Shown here: positions 23,701 through 38,692 of the stretch, in pieces
Numbering within the stretch: position 1 is the first letter of the stretch
Layout of the letters: each line of letters opens with the position of its first letter
Source: Mastacembelus armatus
Lineage: Eukaryota > Chordata > Actinopteri > Synbranchiformes > Mastacembelidae
Direction of reading: 5' to 3'
Length of the DNA stretch: 64,000 nt
Assembly (NCBI RefSeq): GCF_900324485.2
Contig: NC_046639.1
Span: 25,280,061-25,344,060 of the forward strand
Made by a program: the position numbers and the translations under genes
Notes under the pieces: generated by a model
What the model was told of the DNA's origin: nothing
The model's database searches: none
Seen by the model: only the letters and a program-made list of their open reading frames with translations

Positions 23701-24721
23701 TAACAAAAAAAAAGTGACAAGGTTTTTAAGCCCAAGGGTGATAAAACTTTCAAACTGACAAAGAGTGTGCACTCATTTAGTTCAAGTAATAAAGCACAAA
23801 ATGAGGCTCTTTGAGGTTTCACCTGACAGTTCCTGCGTTAAAGTTACAGGTGCGGCAGACGGCTGCTTGTGCGGCAAAGTTAGGAAAGTTAAATTACAGA
23901 TCAGAGGGCAGATTAAATTACAAGCAGGTCTGAAAGAGAAACACAGACCACAAAATAACATTCATGACAATACTTCATATCCATTTTGGTGGAACTTGCA
24001 CCAAACGAGAAAAGAGGAGAGAAAAGTGCCAGTGCTTCCTAAAATCACAAGATAGTCTTCACTTTTGAATCTGAACGTGAAAAACCAAATAATTTATTAT
24101 AACATGCCTGAGGATTTTCTTTGAGTATTTTGAAGAAACAAAAATCTGATTTGAATTTCAAAGCTGCAGAACCAAGCCAAGTCTGAAGCACACGTCAATA
24201 AAACTCCTTCTGTAGTCAAACCTGAGCACAAATCGGCCGAGTCCTCGCCTTTGTCTACTTCTTCCAGGAATTTGGTGGATTTGCTCTGTGGCCAATATCA
24301 CCCTGTCAGGTTTCCTGTTATCCTTTAAAATCTGTCAGAAAGTATTGATGTTGGTTGATTTTAATAAACAAAACCCCCTATAAAAAAAACACAACAACAC
24401 AAACACCTAACAGTTCACATGAATAAATAAATAAATAAAACAAGGCCAATGCTTGATTGTGCAACAACACTGCAATATGATGATCAACGGGAACAGAACA
24501 GAATAGACTTTGAGATTTGAGTAAAAGCCACTTGTTTCGACAATTAGCAGCACGTCAGCACATCTGCATTAAGATACCCGATCACCGGTGCCACTACAAC
24601 GCTCTATATTAATAATGAGCACACAATCCCAGACTCAGGTTGTTTTTTTACTGATCATACTCACCGCTGAGGGGAGAAGCCACAGACAGGTGATGGCAAA
24701 GTTCAAACACAGCGCCCTCAT
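20785..24721 (-). CDS. nxph4: Neurexophilin 4-type secreted neurexin ligand
   Basis: There are two exons: 24665-24721 (57 nt) and 20785-21630, joined in phase 0 to give 300 aa. Exon 1 encodes a 19-residue signal peptide (MRALCLNFAITCLWLLPSA) directly before a GTGAGT donor. The second exon encodes a pro-region with a basic site KVKR at about residues 50-53. It continues with the conserved neurexophilin domain GWGDFYFNVKTVKFSLLVTG, KIVDHINGTFSVYFRHNSS and GNISVSIVPPSK, which holds N-glycosylation sequons NGT, NSS and NIS. A Gln/Ser/Met-rich linker follows, then a six-cysteine C-terminal domain (NC, PC, TC, IC, IC, VCPD). Neurexophilins are secreted, glycosylated ligands of alpha-neurexins. YF-rich GWGDFYF, the long linker and the place next to SHMT2 point to NXPH4. 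The 3-kb intron holds only simple repeats. Confidence 0.93.
22351..22390. repeat. Short CA-rich microsatellite
   Basis: Interrupted CACACA with AACACACACC units in the NXPH4 intron. Confidence 0.7.
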
Positions 24722-24934
24722 TTTGCAGCGACAGCAGCAACGTTTCTCCATCCAGAGAGTCGGGTTGTCTTGGAGGGAACGTGCCTGAGTGAATAAGTGG
24801 TGATTTACTGAGTTCTAATAAAGCCTGCACTCGTTTCAAAACTCGTACACACTCTGCAGCGAGAGACTCGATAAAAAAAAACCCAAGATCTGGAGTGAAC
24901 GCTCTGCACAGTGATGCTGCTCCTCCCTCACACC

Positions 24935-24936
<2 letters not shown>

Positions 24937-24967
<31 letters not shown>
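24937..24967. repeat. (CT)n microsatellite upstream of NXPH4
   Basis: About 15 CT units lie 216 bp upstream of the NXPH4 start codon on the - strand, where they read GA. They lie in the 5' UTR or proximal promoter region and could form a GAGA-type element, but they may be neutral. Confidence 0.85.
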
Positions 24968-24971
<4 letters not shown>

Positions 24972-25049
24972 CTCCTCTCTCTGCCCCTCAGCACACACAC
25001 ACAAACTCATATTTCTAGCTTTGTCAGGACAGTCAAAAACATAATGCAT

Positions 25050-25215
25050 TTCCAAGACCCTTAGCCTAACCCTAACATCACAACTAAATTCCTAACCCTA
25101 ACCCTCAAACTGGGGTCTGAAAAAATAAGGACCAGCTAAATGTCCTAACTTTGCCTCATTTGGATGCAATTATCCTCAAAATGGTCCTATGAAAGGTAGA
25201 AATATAAGTACACAC
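25050..25215. repeat. Dispersed fish repeat with telomere-like CCTAACCCTAA
   Basis: CCTAACCCTAAC occurs near 25065 and CCTAACCCTAACCC near 25093. They are followed by AAGGACCAGCTAAATGTCC, TCCTCAAAATGGTCCTAT and a CA tail. This arrangement resembles a repeat common in fish genomes. Its class is not known to me. Confidence 0.4.
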
Positions 25216-25360
25216 ACACATTCACACTCACACACAATTACTAGTCCTAACATGACTAAAAATAAAAATTATTAATTAAACTGCATCACTGCCTTGGGAA
25301 AAGTGGTGCCCAGTAATAAGAATAATCCGGATGTCTTGTAAGCTAATTGGTAACACTTGG

Positions 25361-25366
25361 TGACAC

Positions 25367-25460
<94 letters not shown>

Positions 25461-25468
25461 ACACACTT
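25361..25468. repeat. Long (CA)n microsatellite
   Basis: About 108 bp of nearly pure CA with a few C and T interruptions at the ends, between NXPH4 and the U5 array. Confidence 0.95.
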
Positions 25469-26701
25469 TCTTCACTTGCCTGCCTGCTCATTTTCACCAC
25501 CTGGCCGGCCCTTATTATGAGTCATCAACCCGGGGAAAGGCGCTCTCAGGCGGGCACAGTTTGACAGCCCTCCCCGCTGTCCCTGCATACTTTAGCCACA
25601 GGGAGGCTGACAACATGACAAGGGCGTTCTCTGGGAAATGTGAAAATCACTGACAGGTCTGGTGCGATTTTGCCACTGCCTCAGCCTGTAAGTGGGATTT
25701 CAAGCCAACAAATCACTGCAAGTACTACAAGTTGTTGTAAATAAAGAAGCATAATGAGCCCATGTCTAAAATGCAAAAACCATGAAGTTTCACTTCCCCA
25801 TGTAACTAGGCTGCCTCAACATTTAAGAGAGCTGTTAGCTTATTAGCATTCTTCCTGCACAATTATGGATAATTAGGGGTTGAACTGACTTTAAAATATA
25901 CTGTCAGTAACAAAAAATAAAAATAAAAAGCCTATAATTCAACTGATTTTAAAATCAAATACCCTAATTAGAAACAATGGGTGCAGCAGTTTTAACATCC
26001 ATCCACCTTTATTGGGTGCTAGTGAAGGTCAACACAGGTTAAAAGGTTAAGGTTTGTTTACAATTAAGGGTGTATTTATGGTAACTACTGTCTTTGAGAT
26101 CATGGAAATGTGGCAAGTGTTACAGCATTTTCCCGTAACACCATACTAATCTGTTTCCTGAAGTATCTTCAGCTCTGATTTTGTTTTCTATTAACAACAA
26201 TCTAACTTTAAATCAATGTCCTTCATTTAAAATTAGTGATCTGCCCTACACAACATGTACCTGCTGGCAGCTTCCATCAAAGATAGTTATTTCAAGGTTT
26301 TCCTGTCGTCGTTTCCGCTGACTGTCACAGTTCAAGAAGGAATATAATTGAAGAGAAAATGCCTTTTGTCAACGCGGCTGGTTAGAAATGGGATACCGAC
26401 AGTTCAACACGGGATATATCCGAACAATGTGGCTCAGAACGGCTCAGAATGGCTCCGGAAAGTGTTGAAACCGTCGGAAGCGCTTGAGGCGGTACTATCT
26501 TGACACAGTATTGGATCTCTGTTTTAATGCGCATGCGTACTAGGTAACCTGAAGCTACTAAAAAACAGTAATTTCTTTTCGGGAGAAAAGCGCTTAGTTT
26601 ATCGAAGCTTCACAACAAACACATAATCTCGGGTTGAAGGGACGAAGAAATATTTTCTTGATTTTAGAAGCGACTTTTCAACAACCGGAGGCGTGGCCAT
26701 A

Positions 26702-26719
26702 TTCCCACAATGCATAGCG
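26702..26719 (+). promoter_or_regulatory. ZNF143/SPH-type distal element of U5 copy 1
   Basis: TTCCCACAATGCATAGCG fits the ZNF143 (Staf) binding consensus YWCCCRNMATSCMYYRCR. Its centre lies about 217 bp before the first U5 gene, the usual place of the distal sequence element in vertebrate snRNA promoters. No equal match was seen at this distance from copies 2 and 3. Confidence 0.65.
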
Positions 26720-26873
26720 AACGCACGGTAATTTTATTTTTGTACTTTTCTCTATTAACCAAATCGTTTATTTGAGAGCTGCGACATCAGAGAGCTGAGG
26801 TTTTAAACGGTTTAGTTACATGTTTCTGTGGTTTGTAAATTATTTCTGGGTGGTGGTTTGTTGAAACGTGAGT

Positions 26874-26894
26874 GAGAGCGGTAAGACTGAGAGT
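26874..26894 (+). promoter_or_regulatory. Candidate proximal sequence element, U5 copy 1
   Basis: GCGGTAAGACTGAGAGT, ending about 33 bp before the RNA, loosely resembles vertebrate snRNA PSEs such as that of U6. It is identical before all three U5 copies (also 27550-27570 and 28223-28243). The shared tandem unit begins exactly here. Confidence 0.35.
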
Positions 26895-26926
26895 GGGGTC
26901 CGGGACTCTGAGCCCTGTTCGGTAGT

Positions 26927-27043
26927 TCACTCTTGTTTCTCTTCAGATCGTATAAATCTTTCGCCTTTTACTAAAGATTTCCGTGGAGAGGAACAACAAG
27001 AGTTTTACCCAATTTTTTGTCGCCCTCCTTCAATGCGGGGCTT
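26927..27043 (+). ncRNA. RNU5: U5 spliceosomal snRNA, copy 1
   Basis: About 117 nt match vertebrate U5. The 5' stem is ACTCTTG, pairing with CAAGAGT. TTTCTCTTCAGATCGTATAA follows, with the invariant loop 1 GCCTTTTAC, then GATTTCCGTGGAGAGGAACA, the Sm site AATTTTTTG and a 3' stem-loop. U5 holds the two exon ends together in the spliceosome. Downstream GTGTGAAAAGAAAG resembles the snRNA 3' box. In the 3' stem this copy has CTCC where copy 2 has CTGC, which weakens the helix by a mismatch. Ends are set by alignment and may shift by 1-3 nt. Confidence 0.93.
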
Positions 27044-27602
27044 CCTGTTGGTGTGAAAAGAAAGTTACATTTAATTAATTTACTATTAAATTATTTCTAA
27101 TGCAGACACGCTAGTACTTAAAAGCTAAGCAAAGCCAGATGTTTCAGATGGGAACTAGTGTTCTTAGGGCAACAGTTCCTATTTCTGTTATTCCATAGTT
27201 TCAGGTGAAACAATCCAAGCAGCAGAGAAAGAAGGATTTCTGAACGTGATGGTTCCTTATTCCAAAGTCCTTAAATTCAGGGAAAACTCCTAAAGGACTT
27301 TTGACTCTGTGACATCAACGTAGGAAAACACGCAGCTGTTCGTTTACATGGTCCGCCCATAAAATAAGTGACAGACAGTGATAATCAGGTTTAATCTGAC
27401 CGTGGCTCTGTCAACCTAAATCTAGACTGTCATGAAGAGTTAGGCTGCCGTTCATACTGACGTATCTTCACTTAACGTATAAAGACGTTTCTAATCACTG
27501 ATGTGGATCCAGCTGTGTGGTTGGAAGCTCTGGTCCATGCACCGGGACAGAGAGCGGTAAGACTGAGAGTGGGGTCCGGGACTCTGAGCCCTGTTCGGTA
27601 GT

Positions 27603-27719
27603 TCACTCTTGTTTCTCTTCAGATCGTATAAATCTTTCGCCTTTTACTAAAGATTTCCGTGGAGAGGAACAACAAGAGTTTTACCCAATTTTTTGTCGCC
27701 CTGCTTCATTGCGGGGCTT
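27603..27719 (+). ncRNA. RNU5: U5 spliceosomal snRNA, copy 2
   Basis: It matches copy 1 through loop 1 (GCCTTTTAC) and the Sm site. The 3' stem reads GCCCTGC-TTCATT-GCGGGGC and pairs over 7 bp, so this is the best-formed of the three. A 3' box-like GTGTGAAAAGAAAAG follows. The upstream region beyond about -53 comes from the 3' flank of copy 1, and I see no ZNF143-type element at -220. Confidence 0.92.
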
Positions 27720-28275
27720 CCTGTTAGTGTGAAAAGAAAAGTTTCATTTAACCAAGTTAGTAGTTAACTCTAAGGTAGGAACGGTAGTACTTACGAGCTA
27801 AGCAAAGCCAGATGTTTCAGATGGGAACTAGTGTTCTTAGAGCAACCGCTCCTATTTCTATTATTCCATAATTACAGGTGAAATAATCCAAGCAGCAGAG
27901 AAAGAAGGATTTCTGAACGTGATGGTTCCTTATTCCAAAATCCTTAAGTTCAGGGAAAACTCCTAAAGGACTTTTGACTCTGTGACATCAACGTAGGAAA
28001 ACACTCAGCTGTTCGTTTACATGGTCCGCCCATAAAATAAGTGACAGACAGTGATAATCAGGTTTAATCTGCCCGTGGCTCTGTCAACCTAAATCTAGAC
28101 TGTCATGAAGAGTTAGGCTGCCGTTCATACTGACGTATCTTCACTTAACGTATAAAGACGTTTCTAATCACTGATGTGGATCCAGCTGTGTGGTTGGAAG
28201 CTCTGGTCCATGCACCGGGACAGAGAGCGGTAAGACTGAGAGTGGGGTCCGGGACTCTGAGCCCTGTTCGGTAGT

Positions 28276-28392
28276 TCACTCTTGTTTCTCTTCAGATCGT
28301 ATAAATCTTTCGCCTTTTACTAAAGATTTCCGTGGAGAGGAACAACAAGAGTTTTACCCAATTTTTTGTCGCCCTCCTTCATTGCGGGGCTT
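28276..28392 (+). ncRNA. RNU5: U5 spliceosomal snRNA, copy 3
   Basis: Sequence is intact across the 5' stem, loop 1 and Sm site. The 3' stem carries the same CTCC mismatch as copy 1 with the loop of copy 2. The array ends here: after GTGTGAAAA the sequence changes to TAAACTAATA, so the 3' box is altered. Upstream about 620 bp is nearly identical to that of copy 2. The copy may be active or a recent truncated duplicate. Confidence 0.9.
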
Positions 28393-28409
28393 CCTGTTGG
28401 TGTGAAAAT

Positions 28410-29360
28410 AAACTAATAATACTTCATCACTGTTCCTTCATAGGAACGTTTTTACTTAATTTTACTTTGGGTATTTATTTTTTTACTTTTTTATTTAAGT
28501 ACATTTCAGACCCTGTACTTTCTTGCTTTTACTTGAGTTGAGTCACTACTATTCTTCACACAAGTGTCTGTGTTTCTACTTACGTGTAGAATGTGAGTAC
28601 TTTTTCCACCTGTGCCGATAATAAACAAATACACACTCACGTTTTCAAACATGGAAAAACTCGTTGCATACTGCAGTAGTTGTGATTTAAAAGTCTCTGC
28701 TGTGCGTAAATACATATATTCTTTTGGCTTAGAGCGAATAGTTGTATCGTCTGCCCATGGCCACAAGAGGGCGCACACTCCAACATAAACTCAAGCTACT
28801 AGAATGGATCATAAACCATCACAAGATATTTAACACTTCGCTTATTGGTTTTACACAGATTTGTGTTTAAGCTTAAAGCAGTGGCTTGAAGGATTCCCCC
28901 TCAGAATTTATGGTTTTCTGAGTTTTAATGTCTAAAATGCAAATTTATTGTTTTTTAAGTCAACTCAAAACAGACTAGTGATGGGAAATATTTACTCTCA
29001 GGTCATTATTCAAACATTGTCAAACAAATTTCATCTGCATGTCAGATTTTTGTTTTAGACACAGCATTGCCTTCTGGAAGCTCATTAAATAAAGTTTCAC
29101 AGGCAGGTCTTAAGTGCACTTAAGGTTTAATATTAATATTTAAAACAGAAACAAGCATTCAGCTTTTTTATCAGCAGGAACTGGTGCAAACCTTCTCTAC
29201 CATTCCGAGCAGTGTTACTGGTTTTATACAGAATCTTTCATTCAGCTATTCTTCCATACTGTGCATGAAATCATGCTCAGGCCCTGTCCAGGAAGCTGTC
29301 TGCCTATTGCACTCTCTTTGAAATGGAACTTCATGGGACACAGAAACAAGTCATTGGGTC
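28410..29360. other. Intergenic, U5 array to STAC3; no gene seen
   Basis: AT-rich sequence without recognisable exons or RNA. Confidence 0.5.
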
Positions 29361-29366
29361 TTTTAT
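29361..29366 (-). terminator. Candidate STAC3 polyadenylation signal
   Basis: TTTATT (AATAAA on the - strand) about 450 bp beyond the STAC3 stop codon, the nearest match I found. Position-based inference. Confidence 0.3.
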
Positions 29367-29818
29367 TGGACATGAAGCAAAATGCCAATTAAATGAAATA
29401 AAATTATGCAAGTATTTATTTAATACACTAGATCATCAGCTGTGTTAAATAGGAATAATTAGCTAAGTTTAAGTTTTTAACATTATTTTTGAAAAATGAA
29501 GTTAGTGGGTTGTTTTGTTTGCAAACTTCTAAATTCTACTTTCTATTGTAACTCTACCGAGTCACTGCCACGCTAATCACAGCAAAGCCAATGCAGCACC
29601 CAAAGGTGTCTTAGTAATGACGCCTCAGTTTCCCTTTTTTATGCTTCAGTTTGTGTTAAAAGCACAAATACATCACAGAAAACACGTTGCTCCTGTGACA
29701 CACAGTGGAGCAAAGTCTGATACTTTTTAGGAAAGAAATAAAGAAAACTGCTGAAAGAACAGAAGGACCTCAGGAGACTGAGACTAAAGTGTGTCGCAGG
29801 CTCTGTGCATTGCATTTT

Positions 29819-34025
<4,207 letters not shown>

Positions 34026-34805
34026 GGTATTTGGTGGATTATGTCAGTACTTATCCACCTACAAAGATGTATACATAAATATATATTATTACTATTTTTG
34101 TGCAAGTAATTGGGAAGAGTTTTGCAATAAGTAATGCAAATTCATGATGTCAAGAATACAGTGCAGTGATTTTACCTTATGTTTTTTTGACAGAATTTAA
34201 AAAGTAAACACTAAAATACTTCAACAGCAAATAACAAATACAATGCATGATAATAATAATAATAATGTTAATCATCTTTTTACTGCTGTGGTGAGTAAAA
34301 TCACTAGGCTCCATAAGCCATATGTGCATATTTCTAATTAACCACAACTGAATGAAATATACTGCAAATTAGGTGATTTCTCGTTTATGTGTCATGTATG
34401 GGCTTCATGTCTTTAAGTCAAACTTTAATGCATGTATTTCATCATCCTTTATTTTTGATGAGAGGATAATGAAACCTTTTAATCGTTTACACAACACAGT
34501 GACAGAAAAATATGTTATTTGTGATGTTGAAACCAGTTTAGCACAAACTCTGTTGCGTGCACAGCAGTACAGACAACATATATACTGTATTCAGGAATAC
34601 AAAGCAAAAGCAAAATTGTAGAAAGTATTACAACAATAAAAGTCTTGTATCAACTGGCAGATCATTCTCAATATGATGGTTATTCAACTAGTCTTTCAGA
34701 GCTTTATATATTTGCCCATGTGAACGTTATTGAATAAACTCACTTCTGTTGTGCAAACACTTTGTAATAAAAGATCCCAAATTTTAAATGAGTACTGGAA
34801 CATAC

Positions 34806-34905
34806 CTGCCAGGAAAATTCACACAGATCACACAGAAGAAATAAAAAAATCCAGTGTGTTGATGAATCTCTCTGTTTGAGTCCTTCACCTGCTGGTGATG
34901 ACTGG
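34806..34905 (-). other. Candidate STAC3 5' noncoding exon and promoter
   Basis: On the - strand a stretch ends TTCCTGGCAG before GTATGTTCC, a good donor. The coding exon has an acceptor-like TTTGTAG just before 34058, 33 bp ahead of the ATG. A CAGGTG E-box at about 34887-34892 would suit a muscle promoter. The 5' limit is arbitrary and no TATA box was found. Confidence 0.35.
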
Positions 34906-36150
34906 AGAACTGTACGACCAGTGGAGCTGAGTCTAACAAACCACCACCCTGCCTTCTCATTACAGGCCCTCAGGATTGTCGTCAACGTTCGCACAGTTTG
35001 GCCCTTTTCTTTACTCGTCCTAATGTTTGGTAGCTCGTCTGTGATTTTCACAGTGATTTCAGGCCAAGGGTGTGAGCATATGTTTGTATTTGTGTATTTA
35101 ATTATGATTTTGTGTCTGTGTATTTGTGCTATGTGTGTCTGTGTGTGTGCTAAGCTGAGCCCTCATGTGTCAAGCTGACTGTTTGTGACAGCTGGAGACC
35201 TTGGACTGAGCACCAGCGACGAGAGGAAATCAGACACTTTCTCTCCCTCGGCCTCCATTACACACCTCTTCACCCTTGTTTCTCAGAAACACACACCTAT
35301 ACACACTCATGCATTCATGCTGCTCAAAGTCCTCGTCCTTCTATTCTATGGAAACCAAGGACAATGCACAAACATGTCCTTAACATTTTTACCTGACAGT
35401 TCACATCAATACTTAAATATGTTTATAGAAATGTTGGGGTTGCAAAAAAAAAGTTAGAGAGTAAATAAAAATGTGTGTAAAATATGTTGTGGTGATATTT
35501 GGTTCCTGACTCTTTCTGTGGGTTTGTTTGATCTGATGTATTTCATGCAGGTCAGAGTTCATCTTGACCTCAATTAGTCTTGGCAGGTGGGTCATGGGGC
35601 TTGGTATAATTTTTATGTCAGGAGCTGACAGGGCATGTGCTGCAAATGTTGGGTATTTCCACTTCATGAAAATTGAAGGTTTGTCCTGGTGGTGGTGCTA
35701 GAGAGAACATCATCAGGTCACTAAAATCAGGAGCAAACACGAGCTGTTGGCTCCTACTGATCACCTGCTTTGCCCATTTACTTTACATTGTGTATGAGTT
35801 AGTAATCATGACTTGGTGACTCAATAAGGCAATGTTTGCCCAATAAAAAAACAAATTAACAAAGGCATTTATACTGTTTTGACTTACGATGCCCCTGAGA
35901 AACAGCCCTCAAATTAGATAATACTGTTCACGGTGTTACTAGAACAGTTTGTAATTAATCAGATGACCACACAGTAATTCCCTGCAGTCTGGGCCCCTGG
36001 AGGCCCCTGGTGCCTCAGGGCAGTTGCATGACAGTTGCCTGCTGTGTCAGGTTGACTAATTCAGTTTTATACATTACACAATAAGCTGTGTATAGTTAAA
36101 AGATAAATTGCTTTGAGGAGACAATGAGTATAAATTAATGCATTTTACAC
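34906..36150. other. Intergenic between STAC3 and MBD6; no gene seen
   Basis: AT-rich sequence with minor TG repeats. No exons were recognised. The two genes are divergently transcribed across it. Confidence 0.45.
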
Positions 36151-36159
36151 TTATGTATA

Positions 36160-37330
36160 ACAAATATGTGCAAACGTCCTGCACTTCATGTGCTGAGATT
36201 CAGCGCAGACAGGCGCATTATTCTCAGCTGCCGACGCGTATTATTATTATTCTGTCATTACCATGTCCTCTGTGAAGGAGCTCCGCACTCATGTCTGTCT
36301 GGAGCACTACAAAGGTCCCGGTGCATGTCGGGTACAATACTCCCTGAGCGCCGAACGCGCATGCGCGACAGAAAACTCCATTATTTTTTTTTTTTTATTA
36401 TTTTTTTGGTTTTTTTTTTGCTCGGAATCTGTAAGAAAAAAAAAACACAGTGGACAACTGTGAATTTGGGATTACATGCGCTGTTATGGTTGTCGGAATA
36501 CAGTTTGAATGCCAGACGGTTTATGAGAACAGAGGCAGAAGCAGCGGGTGGGTAACTGTGCAGCGGGACACCCTTGGGTCCGGTTGGGACAGTCCAGAAT
36601 CAAGTAAAATTCAGTTAGCTGTGCTAGCCTAGCAGCTACCGTTAGCCCCGAGATCCCAGGCGCAGTAACATGAAGCGGTGCTGCTCTTTGTTTTTAAACC
36701 GGACTGGCAGACATTGCTCAAAGGCGGAGAGCTGACGGGTTGTACGGATGCGTGATTGGACTGATGGGATGATTTAATTTACGGTTATTTATCAAAGTAT
36801 TAGCCGATTTCCCAAAACACTCTCCGGCTAATCCGTTAGCTAGCCAGCTAACTTGATTCTCCCGCGAGCCAAGAAAAGCCAGGACTCCCAAACTTCGCCA
36901 ACACGCAGGGAGAGGCTCGTAGGTGCCGCTAACGCTAACCTTAGCTCGCCGCTGTCAATAAGTGAGTGCTGCCTGGTGGTCAGAGTCTTTGCTAAGCGGT
37001 ATTGTGCATCGTTACCGTAGCTAACACACAAGAGTTTTGCAGCGGACTGTTTTGTGCGCCTGACAGCTGTCACGACAACTTAGCTGTTAGCCTAGCCGCT
37101 GCTGTGGCTGTCATGGGTCCCGCACTTTGTGAGATATTGTTCTTTGAGTGCACACAGAAGAGACGTTGCTTTTAGCGCAGTTTCTACGTCAAGCTGCTTT
37201 CGTGTGTTCAGCTTGTTAGGTTTTAATGGGGTTGTTGGAAAGGCAGCTGCACCACAGTGCACCAGGGGCCTATCCAAACACACCCTCCCACTTCAAAGTA
37301 GCCACAGCTTGCTCTGAAGTTGTGCTTTTT
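36160..37330 (+). promoter_or_regulatory. CpG-rich promoter region of MBD6
   Basis: GC and CpG content rises sharply between about 36160 and 37330 (CGCATGCGCG, GACGCG and many CGs), unlike the AT-rich flanks. This is the form of a housekeeping-type promoter and first noncoding exon for the MBD6 transcript. An exact start and first donor could not be chosen. Confidence 0.5.
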
Positions 37331-37469
37331 ACAGCGTAATGCAGCTGATGCCGTCATTTTCTGAAGCCCTCTCGGGTCGTATCATTTTCAGGAAGTGTGT
37401 TTTTTTTATTTTAATTTATCCTGCTTCTCGTTGTCAGATTACATAATCCACCTCCACCTTCCTTTGCAG

Positions 37470-37692
37470 GCGCTCCATCTTCACTCAGGCTCCTACTCCG
37501 ATGTGATCTGAGCAACAACATCTGCAGGAGTCGTCCACTCAGGAGGATCTGCCTCATATCTGAGGAAAGTCCAGGTGTTTCTGCATCAAGTCAGGTTTTA
37601 CTGACTGTCTGTGGGTATCTGCCCCACCAGCATGTACATTGGACAGTGGATACCCTAGCCAAAAAAGATACTGGCTTCCCAAAGATGACAAG
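37470..37692 (+). other. Candidate MBD6 5' UTR exon
   Basis: CTTTGCAG ends at 37469 and GTATGC begins at 37693, bounding 223 bp without a long open frame. It holds a short upstream ATG frame (ATGTACATTGG..., from 37632). It precedes the coding exon at 38405 and has no protein similarity, so a noncoding 5' exon is the best reading. Confidence 0.5.
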
Positions 37693-38404
37693 GTATGCAA
37701 AATAAACTCTCTCTTTCTCTCACCATGTCTACATCCAGTGGCCGTAGGTGTATCGTCATCTATATTTGGTTATAAATGTTAGCAACAACAATATATTGAG
37801 GTTTGTACTGACAGAAGCAAACACATAAGGAAAACAAATGACATTTTTGTGGACAAAGACAAAAGCTGAAAAGTAAAACCTCTGTCAGTATCAGTAGATA
37901 GTGCAGTACATTTGATTAGCAGCTATTACTGTATGAATTTTTAATGATTCTGTTAAACCTCGGCTAATTTCTTCATGGCTCCAACTTAGGTTACTTTTTG
38001 TGGTGTTTGATGTTTGGTATTGTGTAATGAATGTGGCCTGCACATTTCACATGCAGGCTGCTTTAAATAGAACATTGATATCCTGAAGTTTAACTGCAGA
38101 GATTTTCATTCATTCATTTTGCACACACATGTTTAGCTGTTTAGTGAGGCACCACTATATGTACACATGCACCAGACTAGTTGTGCACAGCTGGGTTGGG
38201 AGCCTATGGTGATTTCTGGGCTATAAAAATAAACTTACGTTGTAAACCCTTTTGTAAAAAAAATTCTGTGCTATGATAAAACGTTATTCCAAATTGATAT
38301 AAAAATGTCAAATGCAGAAAAATCCTTCGTTCTTTTCATAGGATTAGAGAAAGGTATTGACATTGATTGTTTTTTCCAAGGTCCTGGCAGGTTGCAGCTA
38401 CAAA

Positions 38405-38653
38405 ATGATGGGAGGCAGTGAGACTGTCAGTGGGGACAAGGATGGGGTCCACACCACTTCAATACATGTCCCTATCGGCTGGCAGAGGAGAGTGGAGGGT
38501 GGGCAGGTGATCTATATCAGGTGCGTTGGTTCAGTTTGACTGACAGAGGTTTTAGCTAAGATACTGCGAAGAACCCTCAAACTCCCAGGCCTCTGGTAGA
38601 GGACCCGAGATTGAGGAAGACACACCACCCATAGGGGTGAGACGGGAATATTT

Positions 38654-38692
<39 letters not shown>

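Larger units (their letters stand above)
26874..28409 (+). repeat. Tandem array of U5 snRNA units, about 675 bp each
   Basis: The units are 26874-27549 (676 bp), 27550-28222 (673 bp) and a partial third, 28223-28409. Each starts about 53 bp before a U5 gene. Units 1 and 2 continue through a shared 3' flank containing AAGCAAAGCCAGATGTTTCA and GACAGTGATAATCAGGTTTA. Most of the unit is nearly identical. A patch just after each RNA (about 27062-27118 against 27738-27792) is much more diverged. The third unit loses similarity just after the RNA. Confidence 0.93.

Noticed and set aside
24648-25055. 135-aa open frame on the - strand
   Set aside because: It reads through the NXPH4 first exon in another frame and a GA repeat; the signal-peptide exon 24665-24721 is the real feature.
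26868-28405. Three repeated small proteins with SVVHSCFSSDRINLSPFTKD
   Set aside because: They are chance readings through the U5 snRNA genes; the RNA match explains the repetition.
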